Part shown: one piece after another, positions 10,698 to 21,702 of the stretch
Numbering within the stretch: position 1 is the stretch's first letter
Layout of the letters: every line of letters starts with the position of its first letter
Assembly: GCA_015680685.1 (NCBI GenBank)
Contig: MNCI01035111.1
Span: 378,749-442,748, forward strand
Direction of reading: 5' to 3'
DNA from: Gnetum montanum
Taxonomy: Eukaryota; Streptophyta; Gnetopsida; Gnetales; Gnetaceae
Length of the DNA stretch: 64,000 nucleotides
Notes under the pieces: generated by a model
Seen by the model: only the letters and a program-made list of their open reading frames with translations
Database searches by the model: none
Told to the model about the DNA's origin: nothing
Made by a program: the position numbers and the translations under genes

Positions 10698-13632
10698 ATG
10701 AAACCATTGCCCACTGGTATGGAATACATGTTCCTTAGAAATGGAAAATCAGTAATTATTAATGTGAAGCTTGCTCCGCAATAAAAAGAGAGACTGCTAA
10801 AGATGATAAATAAATGATCGAAAGCCTTTGCTTGGTCATATCCCGAATTAACTGGAATAGATCATAGGATATGCCAACATAGAATTTACATTGACCCCTC
10901 CATGAAGCCTCGAAGACAACCATAGAGGCAATTGAACCCAAAGCTGAAGCAATTAGTTAGTGAAGAAATCGAACAGCTTCTTAAGACTAGGTTCATATAC
11001 CCCATTGATGATAGCGAATGGGTTAGCCCCTTAGTTATTGTGCCTAAAAAGGGAGGCAAATGGAGAGTGTGCATAGATTTTAGGCTACTAAATATGGCAA
11101 CATTCAAAGATCACTTTTCATTGCCATTTCTCAACCAAGTCTTAAACACCATCATAAGGCATCGCTATTATAGTTTTCTAGATGAATATAGTGGATATAA
11201 CCAAATACAAATAGCCCGAGAAGACCAAACCCCAAGCCAAGACTACCTTCACTAGTCCTTGGGGAATGTTTTCATACAAATAGATGCCATTTGGCTTTTG
11301 CAATGCCCATGCAACATTTCAACGACTAGTTCTAAGCATATTCCAACAGAAAATAGGGAATGGAATGGAGGTCTTTATGGATGACTTCTCCACTTATGGA
11401 GCAAACTTTGATTAAGCCTTGGACTAGTTAGAGCAAGTGTTAAAAAGATGTGTAGAAACTAATTTAAGGCTAAACTAGTGGAAAAGCCATTTAATGGTCC
11501 AAGAAGGCATAGTACTAGGACACAAAATCTCACACACAGGGATAGAGGTAGACCTCGAGAAAATCAAAGTTATCCAAGGAATTACCCATCAACTGAAAAT
11601 TGTCAAAGATATTTGATCATTCCTTGGACACAGTGGCTACTATAGGAGATTTATTGAGAACTTTTCAAAGGTTGCCAAACCATTGGTGAAATGAACAAAA
11701 AATGACGTACCTTTCAAATGGACCAGGGAATGTGAATTAGCTTTCCAAACTTTGAAACAGAAGCTAGTAGAAACACCCATTCTACAAGCTCCTAACTAGT
11801 CCAAACCATTCCATATCATGACTGACGCATCCAACTATGCCTTAGGATTCATACTTACATAGTTAGATGACCAGAAACATCCTTATTACATCCACTATGC
11901 AAGTAGTAGTATCTCTAGTGCACAACTTAACTACACTACCATAGAGAAAGAATTAATGGTTGTAGTGTTTGCACTAGAAAAGGTTAGACACTATGTATTG
12001 GGATAAAAAGTATATATACATACAGATCATAGTGCAATCCAGTTCCTCATGAATAAGCCAATGGTAAGCCCTCATATCATATGATGGCTTGTAATCCTAT
12101 AAGAGTTCAATCTTACGATGATCGATCATAAAGGCACTGAGAATGTAGTTGTTGATCATTTATCTCGGTTGCGATGGGACAACAAAGAGGATGAGTATCC
12201 AATTTCTGATCATTTCCCTAATGAATTCCTCTTTGCTGGTGTAGTGAATAATCAATCACCCATGAAGACAAACTTGTACAATAGCATTCTTACCTATCTC
12301 CTCACCCAAAAAATACCACAAGAATTAAACCTTAAGAAGAAACAATAGTTTCTTCACCAAGCCAAGTGCTTTATGGAGATCAATAGGCAACTTTACAAAG
12401 TGTGTCCCGATGGCTTGGTTCGATGGTGTGTTCCCGATATAGATCAACTGCAAGTTCTCCAAGATGCTCATGAGGGTCCTTGTGGGGGTCATTAAGCTAA
12501 GAGATGAACGACCATCAAGATATTTCTTGTAGGATATTATTGGCCTACATTGTTTTGAGATGCCCATCAATTCATCCAATCTTGTGAGCGCTGTCAACGT
12601 GATGGGGGAATGATTACTAGAATGGAGGGTCTACAACAATGGATCCAACCTTTAGAACCCTTCAACATTTGGGGAATTGATTTTATGAGGCCGATTACAC
12701 TAATGTCCAATGGAAAAGCTTATATCATAGTAGCTATTGACTACCTAACAAAATGGGTTGAAGAAGCTACTATTAAAGATTATACATCATCTACAGCTGC
12801 ACGATTTGTTCAACAAAAAATTGTGAATAGGTTTGGTATGCTACATGCACTTATTTCAGACAATGGTACACACTTCATAAGTGCAACTTTTCAAAAATTA
12901 ATGCAATGCTTAGGGGTTGAGCATAAATTGACTACACCATACCACCCATAAGCGAATGATCAAGCAAAGGTCACCAACAGGGAGATTACGAAAATATTGA
13001 CAAGAACTATTAGCAAGTATAGGAGAGACTGGAGCACTAAACTAAATGATGCTCTTTAGGCATATTACTCCACATGGAAACTCCCTAGAGGCTACTCTTC
13101 CTATGAGTTAGTGTACGGAAAGCTTTTGACACTTCCCATTCAAACTAAGATCCGTACACTATCCACGACATGTGACCTCAACCTTGACCTTAATCTAGCA
13201 CAGAAACAATGGTTAGTAATCCTTAACTTGCTAGATAAAAATTGACTAGCTGCCCTATCATCTAATGAATTGCATTAGGTATTCAATAAACAACATCATG
13301 ACCTAAAAATTAGGAAAGTTAAATATCAACCAAGAGATAAGGTTCTCTACTGGAATCCCACACATGTGCCACAATGTACTAAATTTCAAACATTGTGGGA
13401 AGGACCTTATGTCATTTATGCAACTTTTCCTTTAGGAGCCGTGATGATATACAAACTTGAGAGCCTAGATAAGAAATTGTTGGTCAACATGCAAAAAACC
13501 AAACCTTTCCATGAGCTTAGGATAGCCAGTACACATGCTACCTCAATTGGTGGACAACCTTGCTCGCTATTTTGGATCTCTTCCTTCCAACTTAGTTGTG
13601 GGGGAGATGGCCACCTATGCCAACCATTCTAG
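10698..13632 (+). pseudogene. Element A pol: RT, RNase H and integrase, without protease
   Basis: The upstream frame (ending MLTHAII near 10670) matches element D up to the point just before D's protease, then jumps to the region just before RT, so about 0.8 kb holding the protease is deleted. RT shows YPIDDSEWVSPLVIVPKKGG near 10995 and an intact FMDD active site near 11375. RNase H follows at 11800-12160. Integrase has a HHCC remnant (SCERCQ near 12580), GIDFMRP near 12675 and ISDNGTHF near 12855; in the third catalytic block the expected Glu reads Lys (QAKVTNREI near 12965). A C-terminal LWEGPYVI block lies near 13385. There are many stops. Confidence 0.85.
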
Positions 13633-14510
13633 GCCATCAGTTCTTTTTGTATTTTTTTTATTTTTTTATTTTTTTTGTTTTACACATTTTTTTATGCATT
13701 TTTCCAACTTTTCTTATTTTTGTTTTATACCATCGTTCATATTTTTACTATTTCTTTGTTTGCATGATTTACTTTTATTTGTCATCTAATAAGTGCTCAT
13801 GATGGTGGATTGAATTATATCATATTGATTGCTAATGTTTGATTTTTACCTTTGAATTATGATGCTGATATTAAGGTATGGTTCTTTTGGTAAAATAGGC
13901 AATGAGTCCACATCGTCCACTCATCCATACAACTCTATGGTCTCCTTTGGCTTGGAATTGTATAGTCCCCTTTTTATAAGTAAACTTATTAATAAATTGG
14001 TCACTAGGTATTTTTCGACCCAAGGAAAGACTCAAGGGATGAAAAGGATGTGACTTCAAGGGGATTCAATGCATTTGTGCTGGCCATTCTCTTGGGTGCT
14101 TGAATGCTTTTTCTTGGGTTTTTTGCCCGTTTAACATTGTTCAAATATTAGGAAGCGAAGTAAATAAAANCGTTTAACATTGTTCAAATATTAGGAAGCG
14201 AAGTAAATAAAAATAAGTCTTTGCATGGTGTGGTTCTCATGCAAAAAAAGTAAGAATTCAAAGCATACCCCTTAGACACAATAATGAAGTATGGGCTACA
14301 AGCACTGGTTATGGATTTGGAAAGACATGTTACCCATGCCTGAAGGTTCCCTCTAACTAAGATCCTTTCTCGCTGCCTGCTTCTCCATCTCGCTTTCCTT
14401 GGGATGGTGGTCACTCTTTGTGGAGCAATTCTTATTGCTTCAAGAGGATGGATTGGCCAAGTGTATTGATGCGGGGTCACTGAATGTGATTAATTTAAGT
14501 CTAGATCTGC
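13633..14510 (+). other. Element A post-pol block
   Basis: A T-rich stretch (13640-13780) is followed by sequence colinear with element D at 28979-29700. Part of it (14310-14505) encodes the same peptide track as D's small frame: GKTCYPCLKV near 14320 and FLLLQEDGLAKCIDA near 14430, broken here by one TAA and a 2-base indel. Similarity to D ends near 14505, where element B begins. Confidence 0.6.
14128..14212. other. Assembly join: identical 42-base copies around one N
   Basis: Bases 14128-14169 recur at 14171-14212 with a single N at 14170. Same artefact pattern as 5727-5864. Confidence 0.85.
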
Positions 14511-16747
14511 AGGTCCTGGTTCTTAACTTCCGCTTGGTGGGCAAAGGCATATGTGTCCAATATGGCCTGCCAATTAGTGTGTTGGGCATTGATTATGTTG
14601 ATATGGGCCTTGGCCATATGGATCTCCTTTTCCATGATTTCTTTAGACATCCCCACCTGATCGCAAAAATGCTCCTTCAGCTTCTTATGTCGTTTAGCCT
14701 CATTCTACCACGCGCTTATCTCAATCACTAACTTTTGATGAATAGCGCGTACCTCCTCCATTGAGAGGGTTCAATTTTCTCTGGCTAAATGACTTATGTC
14801 TCAGTTGACTTAGATAAATTGTTCTCATAATTGATGAATGTGTTCATCGAGAACATTCTTTTGCTTCTCTACAGTGATCAACCGAAGATTGTCAGCAAAC
14901 AGCCACTTGTTTTCATCTTCTAAGGCCTTGAGTGCCTTAAGATGCGCATGGTTTTGCACCTGTGATGTGGAGGCATCTAAAACAACCTTCTCTTTTTCTT
15001 CAATCACCTTTTTGTTCTCCTTTATTAATTTTGTTAGCTGCTCAATTTTAAAGTTTTCTAGCTGGTCTGCGAGAACAAACTGCAAAGGGTCCCGCTGTGC
15101 TGCGTGTAAGGCTACGAGTTGCTTTTGTAGTTTCTGCACTTTAGCTTCAACATGCTCGGCCCTCACTTCTATTAAGACTAGATTCCCCTTTGTGGAAATG
15201 AGGTCTGATTGAATTACTGTAACATCCTCAGGGATGTCAAATAGGGACATCATTACTTGTCCTATTTGAAGCAATTGATCAAGTGCATCCTCATGTTTTG
15301 CAGAAGTCATTGAGGTTCCGGCTAAGGTTTGAGCATCCCGTGCTCCTGAAAGATTTGCCAATGACACAACAAGTACATTGAAGGATTCTTTGATGTGGTC
15401 TGTGACCAATTTTACAACTCCCGTGGAATTCTAGTGTTGTATGACCACCATAGTGGCCCCTTCACTAGTCTCTAACTGCACCTGGAGAGATGTCATGTTT
15501 TCTGAGATCTGTTATGACCATCTACTTTTCCCTCCTCCTGTTTGAATGGATACTTCACCCCTTGTGCAATCTAATGAAACTATAGGCTAAATGGCATCAT
15601 CAATGATGTGGAAGAGCTTTGCGTCATCACGACTTCCCTAACTAACCATTTCAACGATGGCCCTAAAATGGCCCATCAACGGTCTATAGTATTGCGGTGG
15701 CGGCGGCTGATCCTAGCCTGTGCTAGGCCCTGTTTCTTGTTGTTGGCTGGGACTTGTGGCTGGAGGGTGACTAGGTCTAGCCATCTGTTCTTCTTCTTAT
15801 TCTTTTTGTTCTAGTCTCATATCCTCACTAGTGCTTTTTCTTGGAGCTAGCGCCTTTAGCAATTTAGCATATGAAGAAATTTGGGCTTTTCTGAGGATGT
15901 CATTGGTGTATCCCTGAATACTAGCACGTTGGCATAGCTTTCTAATAAGACAAGGAAAAGGCAATGCCATCTTCCCTGTCTTCCGTTCTTCGAACCGCCT
16001 CAGGATCTCCATCAAATATAGATGGGGTAGGTTAGCGTTAACCTTTCCCATCAACACTACACATCCTCTAGCCACACACATGGATATTCTTTTCAAGCCT
16101 GTTGTGGGGAAGAGGTGATATGTCCCAATTTTGAAATAAACCCTCTCTTCCGTCGTCAATTCACCAAATGCTTTATCTCTGCCATACGCCTTTTACAATC
16201 AATCCTTTCACACATCGGGGTTTGAATGGATGGATAATCAAGCAACCTAGGGCCCTGTATTCGGAAGATTTAACACTTCCAAAATGGCTTGGGCAGAGAA
16301 GTCAATTGTCACACCATAAATATTAACAGTGGTTCCTTGCTCCCTATTGTGCCAAAATTGGTATGTCTCTCCTAGGTACCAGGCACCGCTTTTAGAGAGG
16401 ATGGGCCATAAGGGAGACCCCTTGAGGTGATCCCAAATGGCCTCAGGAGTGAACTCTACGAATGATTCAAAGTTCAACTCCACAATCACCGCAGCGAATG
16501 TGGACTTCTCATGGATAGCCTAAACACAATCTTGGGGCAACATGAGTTGTTGTACCAATTCAAGTGCTGCAGCAACTCCTTCTTCTGCCTAGCCAGACCG
16601 TCCGGTAGGAGGTTCATCTTGATGAATTCTGAATGATTAATCCTCCTATTCTACATGTTGTCTGGGAGGGCCTTGTCTTCCACCTCTCCGAGATTGTTTC
16701 TTTCCACCTTGAGTAGGACCCTCATGCTATGCACATTTTGGGGTCAT
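14505..16747 (-). pseudogene. Element B env-like ORF (Athila-type 'putative plant transposon protein' plus coiled coil)
   Basis: From the ATG at 16747 one frame reads for about 745 codons without a frameshift, though about 20 stops interrupt it. A basic N-terminus (GGKKQSRRGGRQG) leads to a conserved region: VIVELNFESFVEF near 16485, GVTIDFSAQAILEVLNLPN near 16270, and VYFKIGTYHLFP near 16140. The GVxxDFSxxAIxxxLxLP pattern is that of the plant transposon protein domain found downstream of pol in Athila-type elements. A long helical, Lys/Glu/Leu-rich coiled coil follows (15409-14510). The same protein, same order, lies in element C at 43740-46445. Its function is unknown; comparison with retroviral env is by position only. 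B is cut off here, while C continues about 1 kb further. Confidence 0.75.
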
Positions 16748-17099
16748 CTACAATCACATGGGTCAAGCGTTAGTAAGGTTTTTATGAAGTCAAGTTATAC
16801 CTTACTACTTGCCTTAATTAATGATATTATGTTATTTCCATGTGATCTTGCCTGAAAGTTTGTAATAATGAGTCCTATGACTTAGGTGGTTTCCATTTTT
16901 AATTTTTCTAGATGATGTCCTTTGGGCGATGATAAATTTCAAAAAAATTAGGCACTTTTTGGTAAGTGTCTCTCCCCCACTACTAAGCTGAACACTCTGG
17001 GTTCAAGCAGGTTCAAACAGAATTAAAATCAGAGTATCAGCGAGTGAGATATGAGTAGAAAAGCAAGGGTCACTCAATCATAGGGCGTAGAGAAAAATT

Positions 17100-17265
17100 G
17101 CAAAAACTCCCCCCATGTGAAGGACAAAATGATGCTAAGTGTGGCAGGGAGGGGGTGTCCTATTTATAGGTGGCGGGGACACGATATCGTGTACAATACA
17201 TCATGTACGCGATATCACGTGGGACGTGATATCGCATACGCGATATCTCATCCCTAGTGACATGA
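17100..17265 (-). promoter_or_regulatory. U3-like module with TATA box upstream of the env-like ORF (element B)
   Basis: On the minus strand, four GATATC cores in CG-rich palindromic context (GCGATATCAC, GTGATATCGC and similar, 17180-17250) are followed by CCTATAAATAGGAC at about 17170-17157. The layout copies the U3 of this element's own LTR (GATATC cores, then CTATAAATAAG near 21510), yet the module lies inside the element, about 410 bases before the env-like ATG. It may be an internal promoter; there is no expression evidence. Confidence 0.45.
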
Positions 17266-17571
17266 GACACCATGAAAATACCAACTTTTTAAAATTATTT
17301 TCTTGAAATTAACATTGTAAATTGAGGACATTGACTATTATCAAGGGTTTTAGGGTAATTCTATTAATTCAAAAAGGCACAATTAATGATAATGGTGTGG
17401 ATTTTATCAATAAAACCATGGGTGGTAAGAAAAAGGGTATGTAATGATACATTGGAACATTGAAATTTAGAGGGATAATAGTAGGGAAAGAGTGTTATGA
17501 AAAATTATGCTAAGGGTAAGAAATGGTGAGTGTGAGCTAGGTCATAAGTGAAGATTACAAAAAATTACACA

Positions 17572-17593
17572 AGTGGGTGCTCCCCAAAGCAGG
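17572..17593 (-). other. Conserved purine-rich motif (element B copy)
   Basis: On the minus strand it reads GCTTTGGGGAGCACCCACT. Element D (28687-28706) and element C (42707-42731) carry nearly the same bases at the corresponding post-pol position. It resembles a polypurine tract. Confidence 0.5.
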
Positions 17594-18827
17594 TTTCAAC
17601 CTATAATGCTCTTGTGTAACCACACTTAAAGTGTCCATGGGCACTAGAAGGGTTAAATGTAATCCACACTAACTCCACAAAACACACACATGTAAATAGC
17701 ACCAGAATAAGATGAAAATTCTATGCTATATGGAACACGAGCTACAATTACATGAATAGTGAGATGAGACGAAGTATAGAAAGGGATCGTAGAGATTGGG
17801 ACATGAGGTAACTGACCCAGGGCACAGTGAATCCTACATGAAAAGCATAATTAAGGTGGCATTAACCCATCGTTCCAAGATCAAGACAAAGTCCATGCCT
17901 TCTTATCAATGACATCGCATTGTTTCATCCCATGATGAACGACTATGAGAGTACTATAACAACAAGGCGTACGATCACTTGGCATTTTGTTCAAGGGAGG
18001 AGTGAATTTTGTTTTGTGGCACTTTGTTTTTCTGCTTTCTTTTTTCTTTTTTTTTTGAATATTGAATCCAGAGAAGCCGCCAACCTTCAAGCATGGGTGC
18101 ATGTCTTTCCAGTGGAACCCCCTAGCACAACATTAATTTTTAAGTGCCCTTTTGATTACTCTTACTCCCATTTTTCATTAGATCTACAAGGATCTTAGTA
18201 CAACCACGTCGCATGATCACTCCCACAGATGTCACCAAAGAGAATCCACAAGTCCCTTTGATGTCACACCCTAATCATTCCCTCTTGGTCCATCCTTCTT
18301 CATTCTAGGTACAATGAACACAAAATTAATTTTAAGTTTTAAAAATGTTAAGAATATCACTGTACCCTTAAACAGAACCTCTTATTGGTAGAGTGGATGA
18401 GTTGGTGTAATGGGCTTACTATCCAAATAATTGCTCACTCATGAATTAATAACATAAAACACACCTCAACCAACAATCCACATGAGTGTTTTATTCATAA
18501 ACAAGATTACTTACAAAAACGTAAAAAGACAAAAACACAAAAACACAAAAAGATGAAAAGATAAAACAAAAAGTTGAAAAATGAAAAACTGGAAAACAAA
18601 AAGTTGTAAAATCAAAGAAAATAAAAAGTGGTTATTAATCCTACTTGTTTTTAGGATGGGGGATATCCCCCATAACTAAATGGTTGAGTATGACAAGGAT
18701 TAATAAATGGAAGATGAGGATCCTTGCATGTTGAAAATATTGGGGCCTAGTCATACTTATCCCCTTAGGGTTAACACACTTGATTATAATGAGCATAGGG
18801 GAGCACTTTATACGATGAAGTTTCTGG
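17594..18827 (-). other. Element B post-pol-type non-coding region
   Basis: The T-rich segment at 18470-18640 (minus strand) resembles the start of the post-pol block in A. A sequence near 18085-18110 matches A (14315-14345) and D (29140-29170) around the bases for GKTCYPCLKV, with a one-base deletion. No pol similarity was found between gag and this block, so pol is absent. Confidence 0.5.
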
Positions 18828-20633
18828 TTAACGAGTTGACCCACTATGATGTTTGGGACTGTTAGATGGTATGTAAGGATTGGAATGATGCCTCCCATGG
18901 TTGTGTTCATTGGGTCGTATGGTTTTTGGAGTGTGAGTTGGTGGCCTTGATGAAGTAACATGAGGTGTTGGGTTCGAAGATGAGGGTGCACCACAGTGTG
19001 GGACTTGTGCTGAGTTGGAGGGTGTAGTGGCCTTAGAATTATGTTGTCCCTTCTTACGACCATGTTTAAAGAAGGGGCACTTTTGATGTTGAGAAGACTT
19101 CTTACTGCTGTTGGTAGTAGTAGCACAAGTGTTGTTCGTGGGTTGTTGCTGTGGCACAGATACCTTATGAACAATTTGTGGCAATGTGGAAGGAGGGAAA
19201 GGGTGAGAATGTTGAAAGTTAGGAGGAGTATAAGGTACATAAGGTGGTGGTTGTGTTAGAGGCATGGGTTGATAGTATTGTGAAGAATAGTAATGTGGTG
19301 GGATAGAGTACATTGGTGCAGTTGGAAAAATAGGATGTTGAACAAGATAAGCGTTTGGATTTAGATGATACGAAAGGTGTCTCCAGTCTAAGGGTGGTCT
19401 CCCCCACGACTGGGATTGTTGGCACTATGATTGAACACAATACCTCTATATGAAGTTTGGATGTAATGTGTTCCACCAATGCTCATGTAGATGTAACAAT
19501 ATTGGGCATTGGCCCTTGGGGTGATCATACAAGCATATGTTGCATTCATACGTATGATTGACAGTTAAGCACTTATTCCCTTCATTCTTTTTCTCCAAAT
19601 GTCTAATGTTTTTTCCTGCTTCTTGGGTTGTCAAAACTCTATCCCCAATGTTGTTGATAAATTCTCCACACTTTTGATATGTCCATTCCAACATCTTATT
19701 GATCTTTGCCTCAGCTTTTTCTAGTGATTTTTGTATTGGCAAAGATGATGTTTTCACCTTGAGATTTGTTAATTTCTTCTTTTTATGATCATGGACCTTT
19801 GTTGAGTTGAGATTTTGGTCCCGTTGATGTTTTTCAGCACTCTTCCATCTAGCTATTTCTTCTTCTTCTTTTGCTACCTGCTGAATAAGCTCTTGGACTT
19901 GATGGGTTCGTAGTTCGTATAGTTGACATTGGGCATACATTCCTAAGGTCTCTCTTGTTGCATTATGTAGCCCATCAATGATATGGTACATTAGCCTTTC
20001 CTCAGAAAACCCATGGCCTGGACAGTTTTTTAATAGTACATAATATCTTTCTAAGGAAATGTCCAAGGGTTCATGTTGTGCTTGTTTCCATCCTTGGATT
20101 TTTTTCCTCAAGGTTGACACTCTTTCATAGGTTTGATTTATTTCATTAAAGACTTCTACCATTGTTGACCAACGTCATATTGAATTTGGTTTTAATGATC
20201 TATACCATACTTTTGCTTGGCCAACAAGTATCATTGGAAAGAGCTTAAGTTTTTGCCAACCTTTATCAATGTTGTTCCATGCGTAGGCATCATAGAAGGC
20301 TTGTAAATGTTGATGCAGATCTAAGTCATAGCATCTTGAAAATGTAGAAAAGTTGTTTAAATCAAGCCTGGGTAGACGGCTCTCTTTACGATGCCTACGT
20401 GAGATTCGAACAACCTCCTGTATTTGCGTTAATCTTGTAGTAGCCAGTAGGGGTTCATCATCATTGGGTAAGTTATGCTTTCGTGTGCTGGGATGACGTT
20501 GTTTTTGTTCATGTTTATAAGAAACCCCCACTTCAGGTTGTATACTCCAATCTTCATCATCATATAGTTCGTTGGTTCTCCAATGAACTTCCTCAACAAG
20601 TGTGACGTTATTGTAATCTTGTAGGAGAGGCAT
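18828..20633 (-). pseudogene. Element B gag
   Basis: The ATG at 20633 begins MPLLQDYNNVTLVEEVHW. The gag domain follows: FSTFSRCYDLDLHQHLQAFY near 20350, WQKLKLFPMILVGQAKVWY near 20250, then KIQGWKQAQHEPLD near 20090 and HIIDGLHNATRETLGMYAQ near 19985. A knuckle ECNICLYDHPKGQCP lies near 19540 with all three Cys and the His in place. A Pro/Gln/Ser/His-rich tail ends near 18830. Only a TGA at about 20172 (where A and D have Arg), a stop near 19445 and one frame change break it, so this is the best preserved gag of the lineage here. It could have supplied or used capsid with a partner's pol. Confidence 0.85.
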
Positions 20634-20760
20634 TGTTGTAAAGTTGTGTGTGAATTTAGATGTGACTTTTTAATAATTATTTCTTCTTCCTAATAGATAT
20701 ATCATTAAGTCCTTATACAGTGACCTTGTATGACATAACTAATCTAGATAACTAGCACCA

Positions 20761-20778
20761 TCCCTGGCAATGGCGCCA
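20761..20778 (-). promoter_or_regulatory. Primer binding site, tRNA-Asp type (element B)
   Basis: On the minus strand it reads TGGCGCCATTGCCAGGGA, two mismatches from the tRNA-Asp complement, one base after the LTR end. Confidence 0.85.
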
Positions 20779-20779
20779 A

Positions 20780-21610
20780 TGATGAGTGGCGAGGTACCCC
20801 TACACTCAACCATACGAATACAAGCGTTTTCACGCGTGATCCGGTCGAAATTTGCAGATAGACTAGTTGTGGCACCTAGATCGTTAACCTTAGGTCGTAG
20901 TTCGTTGTCTTTCCACCTGGACTAGTATTATCTTTGTCACGTGTGGTTTAGTCTAGAGTGAGGCATATGATGTGTTCCTAATCTAATGCTACTCCTGAAG
21001 GTAGTGGAAAGTAATATTAACTAAGCTAAGCTAGGAGGAAGGGTAAGATAATCTAATCTAACCTAAGTGCGATGAGCATCCATTCCTTGATTATCCATAC
21101 ACATCTTGAACTTCATGCATGACTACCACTGGGATTCCCAAGCACAGATCCTAGGTACGCCACTGGGTTACCAAGTAGTCACACTTAAATGCTCGTAATC
21201 AGGTCGTACTCATTCCATGTTACTAGGAGTTTAAGGGTGAGAGAAACTAATTAGGAAAGTAGTAAATAACATTTAATTAAATAAATAAACAAAGTGAATG
21301 CTACAATGATGAAGTAATCTTGATCTTTATTTTCGATCGTGTGCATGTCCAAGTACGTCACACTCGAATAAAGGATGTCGTACAATTACATTCACCACAC
21401 TGTGGGAAGACATTGGGAAAATAATCTATCTCTAGAGGGATCAAACTTCCAGAGTTTCACTAAGGAACTAAACTATATCCTAAAATTGGGAAAGTTGCCT
21501 CTTATTTATAGACATTACAGCAGACTGCAATATTGTGTACGCGATATCAAGACCCATGCGATATTGCGGCAGACGCGATATCGTGTCCCATACGATATTG
21601 TGTCCCATCA
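20780..21610 (-). repeat. Element B LTR
   Basis: On the minus strand it starts TGATGGGACAC at 21610 and ends with CTCATCA at 20780 (TG...CA). U3 has several GATATC/GATATT cores (21540-21605) and a CTATAAATAAG box. It is more similar to the E LTR (49129) than to A's LTRs. Confidence 0.85.
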
Positions 21611-21702
21611 CTTATTGATCCATTCATTGGGCACATTAAGTCTATCATCCCATTCCACCATTAGTTGTCATTAGGACGAGTTTTCATTTAGTTGTGGAGG
21701 TA
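21611..21702 (+). other. Tail of element A with polypurine tract
   Basis: This matches the reverse complement of 27898-27990 in element D, for example GAGTTTTCATT followed by GTTGTGGAGG just before the LTR. It shows that A continues on the far side of B. Confidence 0.7.

Larger units (their letters stand above)
14511..21610 (-). mobile_element. Element B: nested, non-autonomous Athila-like element with gag and env-like ORF but no pol
   Basis: Reading on the minus strand: LTR (21610-20780), primer site (20778-20761), gag (20633-18828), a T-rich post-pol-type segment (18640-18470), the conserved TTTGGGGAG motif (17593-17572), a U3-like module (17265-17100) and an env-like ORF (16747-14505). 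No RT, RNase H, integrase or protease is present, although post-pol sequence directly follows gag. The far LTR is missing: B ends in the middle of the env-like frame where element A resumes. Gag is less decayed than A's, as expected for a later insertion into A. The base group CTTAT flanking 21610 may be half of a target duplication that cannot be checked. Confidence 0.7.

Noticed and set aside
13640-13800. Hydrophobic membrane protein from Phe/Tyr-rich frames
   Set aside because: The composition comes from a T-rich non-coding tract after pol that also occurs in related elements.
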